A stretch of 64,000 nt of DNA from JBAZYV01 sp041658345 (GTDB lineage Bacteria; Patescibacteriota; Gracilibacteria; UBA1369; 2-02-FULL-48-14). The position numbers and the translations under genes were made by a program. Within the stretch, counting starts at the first letter, position 1; every line of letters starts with the position of its first letter. Shown piece after piece: positions 44,164 through 53,600 of this stretch. Location of the stretch: contig JBBAAK010000005.1 in the NCBI GenBank assembly GCA_041658345.1, positions 19,202-83,201 on the forward strand, written 5' to 3'. The notes below the pieces were generated by a model. It saw nothing but the letters and a program-made list of their open reading frames with translations, had not been told where the DNA came from and ran no database searches.

Positions 44164-45372
44164 CAGAATCGCCATAATTAACCAAAACTGAAAAGCGAGG
44201 TCGTTTTTGAAGTACGGAGTATCAAACAATCCGTGAATCAAAATCACAATTAGCATGAGCGCAACAATCGATCGCTCCTTTTTGTCGTTTTCAAAAAGCC
44301 ACGCAAGCGCCTTAAAACACATAGCGACAAAGGCCACTAAACCAAAAAATCCAAGAGAGAGCCACATTGCCAAAAATATATTATGCGGATGCAACATGTT
44401 GAGCTCATAAGGAGCAGTACCAAGCGCCATATTGGCAACTTCCTGATATTGCTGTTCAAACTGTCCAAGCCCAATGCCAAGTAAAGGATGAGATTTGATC
44501 AAATAAAGCGCGATTGTATAAACCTGCACCCTAACACTGGACGAAGACCTTTCTGTAAATTGCAAAGCTTGCTCAAATTTGTCACTCCCAATCTGAGAAG
44601 CCACCAGACCGGCCCCCAAAACAATCAAAGCTACAACGGAAACATAAAACGCACGTCGATTTTTTTTGCGTAGAAAAAGCAAAAGCCCACAAGCGAAAGT
44701 AAAAGTAAGCGCAATATAAGAAGCGTAAGAATCCGTAAAGTAGAGCGCCAAAAAACAAATCACTACGGAAATCGCCAAAAAGATTTTATCTTTGAGATTG
44801 GCAAATTTGCCAGAATCAAAAGATTTTATTAGCGCAAAAACCGAATAAACTACCAAAGGCCCCAAATACAAAGCCAAGTAATTTGCAGATTCAAATGGAC
44901 CGCTGGCACGAGCATCGGCAGTAGCAAATGAACCTGTTAAAACCTGCCAAAGTGCCATGGCAGACAAAGCCACGCCGGAAACAAGCATGGCGCGAAGTGC
45001 CCAAGCAATTAGCCCCGGCTTTTCACGGAAAACACTGCGAGCCATCACAAAATAAAGCATCGGCGCCAAAATCCAACCTTTAAAAATCCCAAGTGCCCGC
45101 ACGCGAGATGGAAATTCCGTTCCGTCCATCATAAGACTCGTATCCGGAACAATAAAAAGAGAAACAATCGCGGTAACAAAAAACACTCCTACAGCCCAAA
45201 GTTTCCATTCGCCCAGTCTAAATTCATCACGATAAAACAAAAAAAGCAAAAACAAAAAGCCTATGGTTAGCTCCGGAAAAGTAACAGGCACGCCAAACAA
45301 ATCACCACGGAAAAAATAGAGCGGGAAAAGTAGCGGAAACAATGCGATTAAGCGTGGAAAAAGTTTTTGCAT
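44158..45372 (-). CDS. O-antigen ligase / polymerase family membrane protein (Wzy_C)
   Basis: 404 aa with about ten membrane helices. The Wzy/WaaL signature region is the long extracytoplasmic loop ending in SHPLLGIGLGQFEQQYQE and NMLHPHNIFLAMWLSLGFFG. Such proteins join or polymerise lipid-linked glycans on the outer face of the membrane. With manC-like and the WecA-like gene it suggests a surface polysaccharide or glycoprotein pathway. It lies 23 nt downstream of tpiA and may share its transcript. Ligase and polymerase cannot be told apart here. Confidence 0.85.
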   Translation of the reverse strand: MQKLFPRLIALFPLLFPLYFFRGDLFGVPVTFPELTIGFLFLLFLFYRDEFRLGEWKLWAVGVFFVTAIVSLFIVPDTSLMMDGTEFPSRVRALGIFKGWILAPMLYFVMARSVFREKPGLIAWALRAMLVSGVALSAMALWQVLTGSFATADARASGPFESANYLALYLGPLVVYSVFALIKSFDSGKFANLKDKIFLAISVVICFLALYFTDSYASYIALTFTFACGLLLFLRKKNRRAFYVSVVALIVLGAGLVASQIGSDKFEQALQFTERSSSSVRVQVYTIALYLIKSHPLLGIGLGQFEQQYQEVANMALGTAPYELNMLHPHNIFLAMWLSLGFFGLVAFVAMCFKALAWLFENDKKERSIVALMLIVILIHGLFDTPYFKNDLAFQFWLIMAILL

Positions 45373-45395
45373 AACCTAAAATTTATAAAACACCC

Positions 45396-46064
45396 CTACC
45401 CTTTTAGCCCGCTCGCCAAATCTCTTAGCGCAAGTTCTTGATCAACAGCTTTAATAACTCCGCTAGCCACCAAAACTCCAACTGCCCCAAGCCCGAGCGC
45501 AATCCGCACATCCTCCCCTGTTTTTATACCCGCACCCACAATCACTTTACCTGGGCCAATTTTAGCTACCGCCTCCACAATAAGTTCCGGCCTTGCAGTA
45601 GAAACAGATATATTTCCACCAATCAAATCCGGCGGTTCAACCGCAATAAAATCTGCCCCCATTTGAGCAAATTTATAACCTTCTTCGTTGTTCTCCGCAC
45701 ACACAATCGAAAGCATGTTAAACGCCTTCATTTGCGTAAGCGCTCGAACGATTTCCGCATCCGAAAGCCTGCGCTCAGAATGATTCAAAATCGATCCATC
45801 AATCCCAAAAGAATGCGCAATATCCACAGGAATAAGCCCCGTATGCGCCCCATAACTCACCCCATCAATGTGCTGAGAAAGCACCGGAATTGTTACTGCG
45901 GAAGCGAGATTTTCGAGGTCGAGTATCATCCCACAAATCGCCAAATTTACGCCCATCTCATCTGCAATGCGTTGATGCAATTTAGCAAGATTTATAGCAT
46001 TCTCCCCCAGCGACTCTTTGTACGCTTTAAAATTTGTAATTAGAATTGGTGTAGGTAAAGCCAT
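45396..46064 (-). CDS. tpiA: Triosephosphate isomerase, archaeal type
   Basis: 222 aa from ATG 46064 (an upstream ATG at 46088 gives eight extra residues). It interconverts DHAP and glyceraldehyde-3-phosphate. Catalytic features: Asn/Lys in ITNFKAYKES, His in ILNHSERR, Glu in VEPPDLIGG and the phosphate-binding GAGIKTGEDV. The length (about 225, not 250) and the strings YGAHTGLIP and GVLVASGVIKA match archaeal enzymes rather than common bacterial TpiA. Pyruvate kinase in the same window fits a lower-glycolysis role. Confidence 0.9.
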   Translation of the reverse strand: MALPTPILITNFKAYKESLGENAINLAKLHQRIADEMGVNLAICGMILDLENLASAVTIPVLSQHIDGVSYGAHTGLIPVDIAHSFGIDGSILNHSERRLSDAEIVRALTQMKAFNMLSIVCAENNEEGYKFAQMGADFIAVEPPDLIGGNISVSTARPELIVEAVAKIGPGKVIVGAGIKTGEDVRIALGLGAVGVLVASGVIKAVDQELALRDLASGLKG

Positions 46065-46093
46065 AAGATTAGTTAACAAATTGGTCAAGATGC

Positions 46094-46122
46094 TTGTAAG
46101 GAAAGCGTTTTTATGATACTAT
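46094..46122 (+). promoter_or_regulatory. Promoter of the giant gene 46155-50609
   Basis: -35 TTGTAA (46094-46099), 17-bp spacer, -10 TACTAT (46117-46122) with extended TGA before it. Expected start near 46129; the first downstream in-frame ATG is at 46155. In-frame ATGs at 46113 and 46125 fall within or before the start site. Confidence 0.65.
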
Positions 46123-46154
46123 GTATGGATTTAAAACCAAAACAAAATTCACGT

Positions 46155-49100
46155 ATGGCACTACACTGTATAAACTTTGGCTTCATAGACCCGTTTGAAA
46201 AAAAGGGGTTGAGTTATGTTGAGCAACAAAATAACGACGCACTTAAATCTCAAGCAGAAAAGCTAATCAAAGAAACCAAAGGTAATCGTGGAGTTGAAGC
46301 AGCGCCAGAAACAGTAAGAGAATTCAATGAAAAATTAGACAAACTAGCAACAGAAAATCCATCCAAACTTAGCGTCTTCTTGTACAACCTAGAAGGTGCT
46401 TTTAAAGAATATGATTTAGTACAAAAACTTTTACCAAAAGTATCAAAATCAATCGGAGATGCCCTAAAACAAAATTTTTGGAGCAAATACGAAGACGATA
46501 TGCTTTCCCACGAAGAATTAAATGACTTAATTAACGCAAGACAAACCGTAGAATACAGGTTGCAACTACGTGAAAACTCGCTAAAACCAAATACATCGGA
46601 ACTAATCAAAAATTCACTCGCGTTTGTACAAAAAAAAGGTGAGGACGCCCCAGTTGGAAAAGACGCAACCAGCTTAAAAGAAGATACGGAGTATGTAATT
46701 AGCCTTAAAGATCCAAAAACAGGCCTAATAAATCGCAACGTCCAAAAATACTTAACACTTGGTCACATTTTAACTCGTATAGGAGCTAAAACGGCTAAAG
46801 TCGGAGATAAAATCGCTCATCTTTGGAAAGACGGAAATACTTACGACAGAGAGGAAACTGAAGAGAATCGCCAAACCAAACGATACATACCAATAGTGGA
46901 AGGAAGTGAATTTAAAATAATGCCAGATACAGATACTGACATGTCAGGCACATACATCGAACCAACATTAAGGTCAGTAGAAACCAAAAAAGGTCAATTC
47001 GATGACATCCAAAGAAGGGGAGACAAATATGCAAGATACGATGCCACTGCATCAACTCCAGCAGTATTAGCAACAGCGGAAGAAACGGCAACAAAAGAAA
47101 CCGACTACTCTTCCCTACTAACTCAAAAAGCATCATTACCTCCATATTTTAAAGGCAAATATTCCAATGAATATATTAGAGAGATTAAGCAAATGCAAAA
47201 TGGTGGAGAAAAAGTTTACGAAGCACTAGATACACTCGCAAAAATTGCAACAAAAATGGGAAATCAAACAGACATGGAAATAGTTTGGAACAATATAAGG
47301 GGATTCATCCCAATTATTGGCACACGCCAAGTAGTAAGCTTTAAAGAAATAGTGCATGCGATATATGGACCAAAAACAAATCCTGAAGATGTAATTAAAG
47401 AAAACGGCACTTTTACAGAAAGAAAAGCTTTCTTAAATGCATCAAAAAACATTCTAGATAATTTATCAGGGTTAACGCCAACAAACGTAACAGTAAAACA
47501 ATTGGTTGAAGGAAAACGAAATCTTACATTTGAAGCAGGAAGCGATTTAGATAAAATGTCTAAATATACCGAAAACTTCTTTGATAAAGACAATTTTGGC
47601 CCTCCAGTAGACTTAGCAATTCGCAGAAGAATAATTTACATGTTGGGAGCAAAAGATCGCCCTATATTAACAAAGGAGAACTGCTTAACTCCATTAGCAG
47701 GAGGAGCACAAACAATGGAAGGCGATGTGATTTCGGAAGCACGCGCATACGAAAAATTGATGGAATCTGGCTCAAAAACCAAATATCTAACCGCCTTAAA
47801 CAAATATATTAATCTTGGAGCAGAATCCGTAAAAATGTTAAATTCAGGATTAAACGTGCCAGGACAAATAACAAACTTAAACTCAGAACCAACCGAAGAA
47901 CAAACTTTAGCAATTCGCTATGGAATGATGGTAGAAGCTTCAATGGAACTACATCTTTTACAAGAAGCAGAGGAAGAAGCTGCACAAAAGGTAAGGGTTA
48001 TAAGCGGTCCAGGAAAACCACAAGTAAACTTTGGCGCAAATGCCTATGTAGACTTGGAAAGAGACTTAGCTGTAGGAGGCTATGTTGCCGTTGCAAAAGA
48101 AATTAGGGACAATGTATCTGTAAATGCCAGCGTGAGCGCATCCACAAATGGAGAATCTAGATTACGCGCAGGAGTACAAAAAAAATGGGACAAATTGGGC
48201 AGAAAAGACAAAGGAAGTATTACAACGGGCGCAGGTGTACTTGTAAACCCAGAGAATGGAGATATTGGAATGGGTGCGTATGCCGAATGGAATAGAGACC
48301 TTGAAAAAGGCCGAGGATTATTTAAATGGTTCAATAAAAACGGTAATATTGAGACGTCAGTAGAAGCAGGCGCAAGCGCATATTTATCCGGAAAAGCGGA
48401 AGCGAACGCCGGAGGTGGCTTGGATTTTGATGCAAATGCAAAATTAATAACAAAGATTGCAGAAGCACAAAAGACTAAAAAACCAGAAATTGAAGCTATC
48501 TGCGATAAAACAAAAAACAACACTGCATTAAGTAGCAACCCAAAAATTCGTGAAGCATATGCAAATGCTACAAGATATTTGTTAAACCAAATTGTAGCGA
48601 GAAAAGTAATTGAAGGATTTGAAGTATCTGCCATCAGAATCACAGACTTCAATGTGCTAGAAGGAGGAGTTGCAACAGATACGAGAACAGGAAAATTCGG
48701 CGCATCTGTGGGGCCATCAATAAGTTTTGTAATTGGAGACCAAACAGTAACAATGCATCTAAATCCGGATACAATAATAGAGGATCCAGACAACCCTATT
48801 GCAGAAGTTTGGACATCAAAAGATGCAGATAAAGTGGATGTTAGCGTAAATATTACAGATGAAATTTTATGGAACGGAGATAATAATGCAAAAGAGGTAG
48901 CCAAAAAACGCGCAACTGAAACCGTACAAAAAGCCTTACAAGAAAAAAACGACGCATTCAAAGATAAAATGACACTCAAAGAAAGTCCTGATGGACTATT
49001 CACTCAAATTGACTTTAAACAACTAGACGGCACAGTGCGTTTATTTGTAGATCGTGACGCAAAGTTCCAATTAATACACGATAAAAACGCAACATACTTG

Positions 49101-50609
49101 AACATGGGATTAAAAGATAATCTTATTGTTACAGTTAACAAAAAAAATGAGGGATACGGAGGAGCAAACACAGTAGAAATATTCTTATCAGACACACAAA
49201 AATCTGCGGAAAAAATTAAAGCAGAAAGTGGCATGTGCGTAACTTGGAACCAGTGGCTTAACGACAAAACTGATGAACACGAAGCAATAACTTTAAACAA
49301 AGACATAAAACAATCAAACATTTATAGCTACCAAGATGCCCAAAGAGCAATAAATGAGGGTAGCCTTAAAGTTCGTGGCTCAACAGGAAAATCCGCAGAA
49401 GCACTATTACGTGAAGAAAAATTTGAGAACGTAGCAATGTTAAAAGAGATCAGCAATGCTAGCATTTTTGCTGAATTTACAGAGCCAGAAAAAGATATTG
49501 CAAAAAACATGGCAACAGAACTACTCAAAGAGTTTGACTATAATGCACTCGCTACAAGTGAGAACTCCACAGCTATCAATAATAGAATTATTGAGCTCTA
49601 TAACCCTGCTATCCCTAGCGAAAATAAAATATTACTTGTACGCCAATATGCGATGGAACAAGGCCGTAGAACATTAGTACATTTACCTATCGGATGGAAC
49701 GAAAAGGCGCTTAATGAAATCGCCGGTCCAGAGCTCACAGAGATGTACATGAAATACGTAAAAGATCACCAATCTGAAATTGAAAGTGCATCAAAGGATG
49801 ATATACGAAATGACCTAAAAGGTACACTACCAGACGGAGCAGAGTTTGTTATATCCGTCTGTAACGATGGGAAAACAGCACTACTGCGAGGTTACTACAA
49901 TAGAGAAATACACGGAGACGTATTGGCAAGAATTAAATTTGACAAGGACAATCCAAAACAAACCCTGGAGGCTCTAGGTTCAAACGGAGATGACACAGAT
50001 CTACAGGACAAAGTAAAAGCGATGGCAACAGTAATAGAAGGCAGACCATGGAAAAAACTGGAGCAGAACGCAACTCTAGAACAAATACTCAATTCTTCAA
50101 TTGGCGCAATCATAAGAACAGACGCAAAAAATCTTTACGCAAACGCACCAGAAAAAGCAAACAGGCTGTTAGAGATAGCAAAAAAACCATCAATGACCCT
50201 TAACGAAAAGGATAAAGAATTAATAGAAGAATTTAAAACTGCAGTACTAACTTTATCAAACGTAGAAAACGGAATTGCAACAATCAACGGCATCCCAGTC
50301 AAAGTAAAAAGTGAAGTTTATATTGGCCTCTACGAAGAATGTATGAACCTACTAATGGGAAAGCATCCTATATTAAACTACCCACAACCAAAACAAACAC
50401 CTGTGACTTTGCAATATCGTTCAAACGAAAAAGAGACTGGCCTCGAATCAAAGGTTGCGGTACGCCAAACAGTGATAAAGGCAGCGGTTATCCCATCTAT
50501 TGGAGACAGAACCCAAGGCATTAACTCTAACGAAGCCGGCAATGCAGAGTCACTAAGGGGTGGCGAAAATGGCCCCATGGATGATCCAGGTCAGGAATTA
50601 CCACATTAA
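46155..50609 (+). CDS. Giant protein of unknown function (1484 aa)
   Basis: No known domain recognised. There is no signal peptide (MALHCINFGFIDPFEKKGL), so it is predicted cytosolic, or exported by an unusual route. About residues 1-600 are charged and mostly helical. Residues about 610-770 are Gly/Ala-rich with alternating hydrophobic pattern (FGANAYVDLERDLAVGGYVA, VSVNASVSASTNGES, GAGVLVNPENGDIGMGAYAE), suggesting a beta-repeat or barrel-like section. The rest alternates mixed segments, ending in a Gly/Asn-rich tail. Codons are A-rich with few G/C-ending choices compared with neighbours. The next giant gene begins 17 nt downstream, so the pair may be functionally linked. Confidence 0.7.
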   Translation: MALHCINFGFIDPFEKKGLSYVEQQNNDALKSQAEKLIKETKGNRGVEAAPETVREFNEKLDKLATENPSKLSVFLYNLEGAFKEYDLVQKLLPKVSKSIGDALKQNFWSKYEDDMLSHEELNDLINARQTVEYRLQLRENSLKPNTSELIKNSLAFVQKKGEDAPVGKDATSLKEDTEYVISLKDPKTGLINRNVQKYLTLGHILTRIGAKTAKVGDKIAHLWKDGNTYDREETEENRQTKRYIPIVEGSEFKIMPDTDTDMSGTYIEPTLRSVETKKGQFDDIQRRGDKYARYDATASTPAVLATAEETATKETDYSSLLTQKASLPPYFKGKYSNEYIREIKQMQNGGEKVYEALDTLAKIATKMGNQTDMEIVWNNIRGFIPIIGTRQVVSFKEIVHAIYGPKTNPEDVIKENGTFTERKAFLNASKNILDNLSGLTPTNVTVKQLVEGKRNLTFEAGSDLDKMSKYTENFFDKDNFGPPVDLAIRRRIIYMLGAKDRPILTKENCLTPLAGGAQTMEGDVISEARAYEKLMESGSKTKYLTALNKYINLGAESVKMLNSGLNVPGQITNLNSEPTEEQTLAIRYGMMVEASMELHLLQEAEEEAAQKVRVISGPGKPQVNFGANAYVDLERDLAVGGYVAVAKEIRDNVSVNASVSASTNGESRLRAGVQKKWDKLGRKDKGSITTGAGVLVNPENGDIGMGAYAEWNRDLEKGRGLFKWFNKNGNIETSVEAGASAYLSGKAEANAGGGLDFDANAKLITKIAEAQKTKKPEIEAICDKTKNNTALSSNPKIREAYANATRYLLNQIVARKVIEGFEVSAIRITDFNVLEGGVATDTRTGKFGASVGPSISFVIGDQTVTMHLNPDTIIEDPDNPIAEVWTSKDADKVDVSVNITDEILWNGDNNAKEVAKKRATETVQKALQEKNDAFKDKMTLKESPDGLFTQIDFKQLDGTVRLFVDRDAKFQLIHDKNATYLNMGLKDNLIVTVNKKNEGYGGANTVEIFLSDTQKSAEKIKAESGMCVTWNQWLNDKTDEHEAITLNKDIKQSNIYSYQDAQRAINEGSLKVRGSTGKSAEALLREEKFENVAMLKEISNASIFAEFTEPEKDIAKNMATELLKEFDYNALATSENSTAINNRIIELYNPAIPSENKILLVRQYAMEQGRRTLVHLPIGWNEKALNEIAGPELTEMYMKYVKDHQSEIESASKDDIRNDLKGTLPDGAEFVISVCNDGKTALLRGYYNREIHGDVLARIKFDKDNPKQTLEALGSNGDDTDLQDKVKAMATVIEGRPWKKLEQNATLEQILNSSIGAIIRTDAKNLYANAPEKANRLLEIAKKPSMTLNEKDKELIEEFKTAVLTLSNVENGIATINGIPVKVKSEVYIGLYEECMNLLMGKHPILNYPQPKQTPVTLQYRSNEKETGLESKVAVRQTVIKAAVIPSIGDRTQGINSNEAGNAESLRGGENGPMDDPGQELPH

Positions 50610-50626
50610 AAATCATATAACATAAC

Positions 50627-53600
50627 ATGAAAAAAATACTTCAAATATTAAGCATCATCATATCTTCCTTCACACTTTGTGTGGCGCTGGCTAGTGCAAC
50701 CGATGAAGATACTGCGATTGCAATACCAATAGATGCAGGTGATTATTCAGCACTAAACTTGGCCTGTGTGGATGGAAGACATGAACATATCCATTACAAC
50801 ACATCAACAGACACACCTACACAGAGATTTATAGGGGTGGCCCATGAATTCGCCATAGTGTTTGAAGACGATTTTTTGGAACATGTAGATACCACAAGGT
50901 TACAATGTTCAAACAGTGAAGGGGACGAAGAAGATGATGATGATGTAAGTAGTTACGTAGATTGTGGATTTAACAAAGACACAGATCTAGGTAGCACCGT
51001 ATATTCTGAATCTGCAGGAAAATATAACGGAATGACAGTAAAATACCAAGAGCTAGATTTTATTGCCGGCAGCCCAAGAGGATTACTCTGGACTTACGGA
51101 ACAAATGATCCGACTAACCTGGACGATAAACCATGGATAGGAGCGGGTGGTAGTACAGCAGAAGGAATAAATTTTTGGCTAGAGGACTACGACGATGAGT
51201 ACACGGTAACAACCACAAGTTGGACCAAAATGGAATTCTTCTATACAGATCCGGATGAAGATTACACAGACATGAGCAAATGGCATCACACCTACACAGA
51301 TGAGGTATATCCATTCAGATACATACTAGACCCAGACGCAGATTATATTTATTGGTACGGTCTAAATGGTACTACCGTAAGTAATTTTGAAGCTTGCCCA
51401 CCACCAGAGGCCCTCGCCTGTTCCACCCTAACTATTTCCCCAGATACTCTCCGTATTGATGACGTATTTAGCGACACAGATTTTACTGTAACTGCAACAG
51501 ATGCAGAAGGAAACGACATAACAGATGAATCAACTTTCACTTATAATGCACGCAAATATGGATCGACATTCGTATCCCCAGACCCTGCGGACGGAAGCAT
51601 TTACACGGGAGTGCTTTTTAACCTATTCAGCCAAGGCAGCCAAGATGTAGTAACTGGAGATAGCACAATCACTTATGAAAACTCGGAACCTGGAGACAGT
51701 CTCTATGTTTATGTAAGCGATTATAATGGTGTTTCTTATCCAAGCTGTAATGCAAACGTTGAATTCCCATATTGTACGGATCTAAATATTTTAGAGCCGG
51801 ACGCGACTCCAAGCCCAGAGTTTACAGATACCTACATGACTAATATAGAAATTGAAGCTGAATCCAGCACTAACGAAAAGTGGCCATTCAACGTAACTTA
51901 TTCATCCACGGACGCGGATGCAACTTTTGATAGAACTCACAGAAGTCCATACACAACAACAGATTGGACAATCGACAGGTATGTAAGCACAAACACAGAC
52001 GGAGGAATAGCCATGGAAACCGTAAATGTTGATCTTGATGATGAAAACAGCGACGGCGAAAGCGATGACGTTGCAGGACTTTGTTCAGACGAGTTCACCT
52101 ATATGTTCTTGCCTATTATTGCATGTAAATCTTTTGATATTACGCAAGAAACAATCACAGCAGAACAAATGGCAACGGGAGACGTAGAAATTTCTTGGAC
52201 CAGCGAAAACACAGCGGGCACAGAAATCGCAGGCCCATATATTTGTGAAAGCACAAATCCAGCTGGAACATTTACCGACTCAACTGCAACAAGCACAGGA
52301 ACAATAACAACAAATGATACAACCGTTTACTATAACGGAACGGCCGGTGACACAATCACTTGTTACACGGAATTTTATGGAAAAGGAAATCAAGACGGAG
52401 AAGGAAATCCACAATGTAAAGATACCGTAACAAGCGAATCTGCGCCAAATGCGCCGGTTTGCGAACTGCTAGTCTTTAGCGACACAGCATTAGTAACTAG
52501 CGATCATGGAACAACTTACGAAGAAAAAACATTCGATGACACATCAATACTAGACTATTCAACACTTTGCATGGACTACAATTTAACTGTGTCAGATCCA
52601 TCCTACACAGGAACAATTCGAGCAAACGCATATACAGATACAGGCATGACCGCATACAGCGGGACTCTAAGTCTTACAAATGATGAAACAGGCGGTAGCG
52701 CGGTTGGAAATCCTGTGGAACTAGCAGTTACAGGCTACACAAGCTACAGCGGAACACTTTGCTGGGAAAATTACGAACCTGAAAACTACATCACAATCGG
52801 CCTAATTGGCGACGAAGATGTGTGTTTTGACTCTCAAGAATTACCACCGGAAACCACAGAAAATCCTTTCTGTACTGATTTACTACTAAGCCCGGATAGC
52901 GTAGTTATGGAAATGGGCGCAAGCACTGCAGATGATATTGCAATCACTACAACAGTTACAGGTAGCGCATCGGATTGGTCAGGCACTTTAATGATTACAA
53001 AATCAGGCGCAGGAACACTTTATTATGCAGATGGAACAGCCAGCGAATTTTCAGACGGCCACCTTGCAATCCCGGTTTACGGCGAAACAAATACTGTAAC
53101 CGCATCTTATACTGGAGGAGTTGCTGATGACATTGTCTCCGCATATATTGAAGGCGAAACCAATTTATGTGCAGATGCCTTCCCTATTACGCAACCAAAA
53201 CAGGATAATTATTGCGTGGATTTGAATATGAGCCCGGATAGCGTAATCATGTCTTTGGACGAAACAATCACAGGAACCACCTCTGTGAAAGTGGATGTAA
53301 CGGCTAGCGATCTCGATTGGTCCGGAACTTTAATAATCGCTCGTTCAGGAGTAGGAACACTTTACTATGCAGATGGAACAGCCAGCGAATTTTCAGACGG
53401 CCATCTCGCAATCCCGGTTTTAGGCCAAACAAATACCCTAAACGCATCTTACGTGGGAGGTAAAGAGCGAGATACAGTTATGGCTTACATAGAAGGCGAA
53501 GAAACAAATTGTTCAGACAACTTCTCTGTAGTAAAACCCACATCTGCTAATTATTGCATAGATTTGAACATGAGCCCGGATGGTATAAGCATGTCTTTAG

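Noticed and set aside
46113..46154. ATG 46113 or 46125 as start of the giant gene
   Set aside because: Both lie at or before the predicted transcription start from TTGTAA-17-TACTAT.
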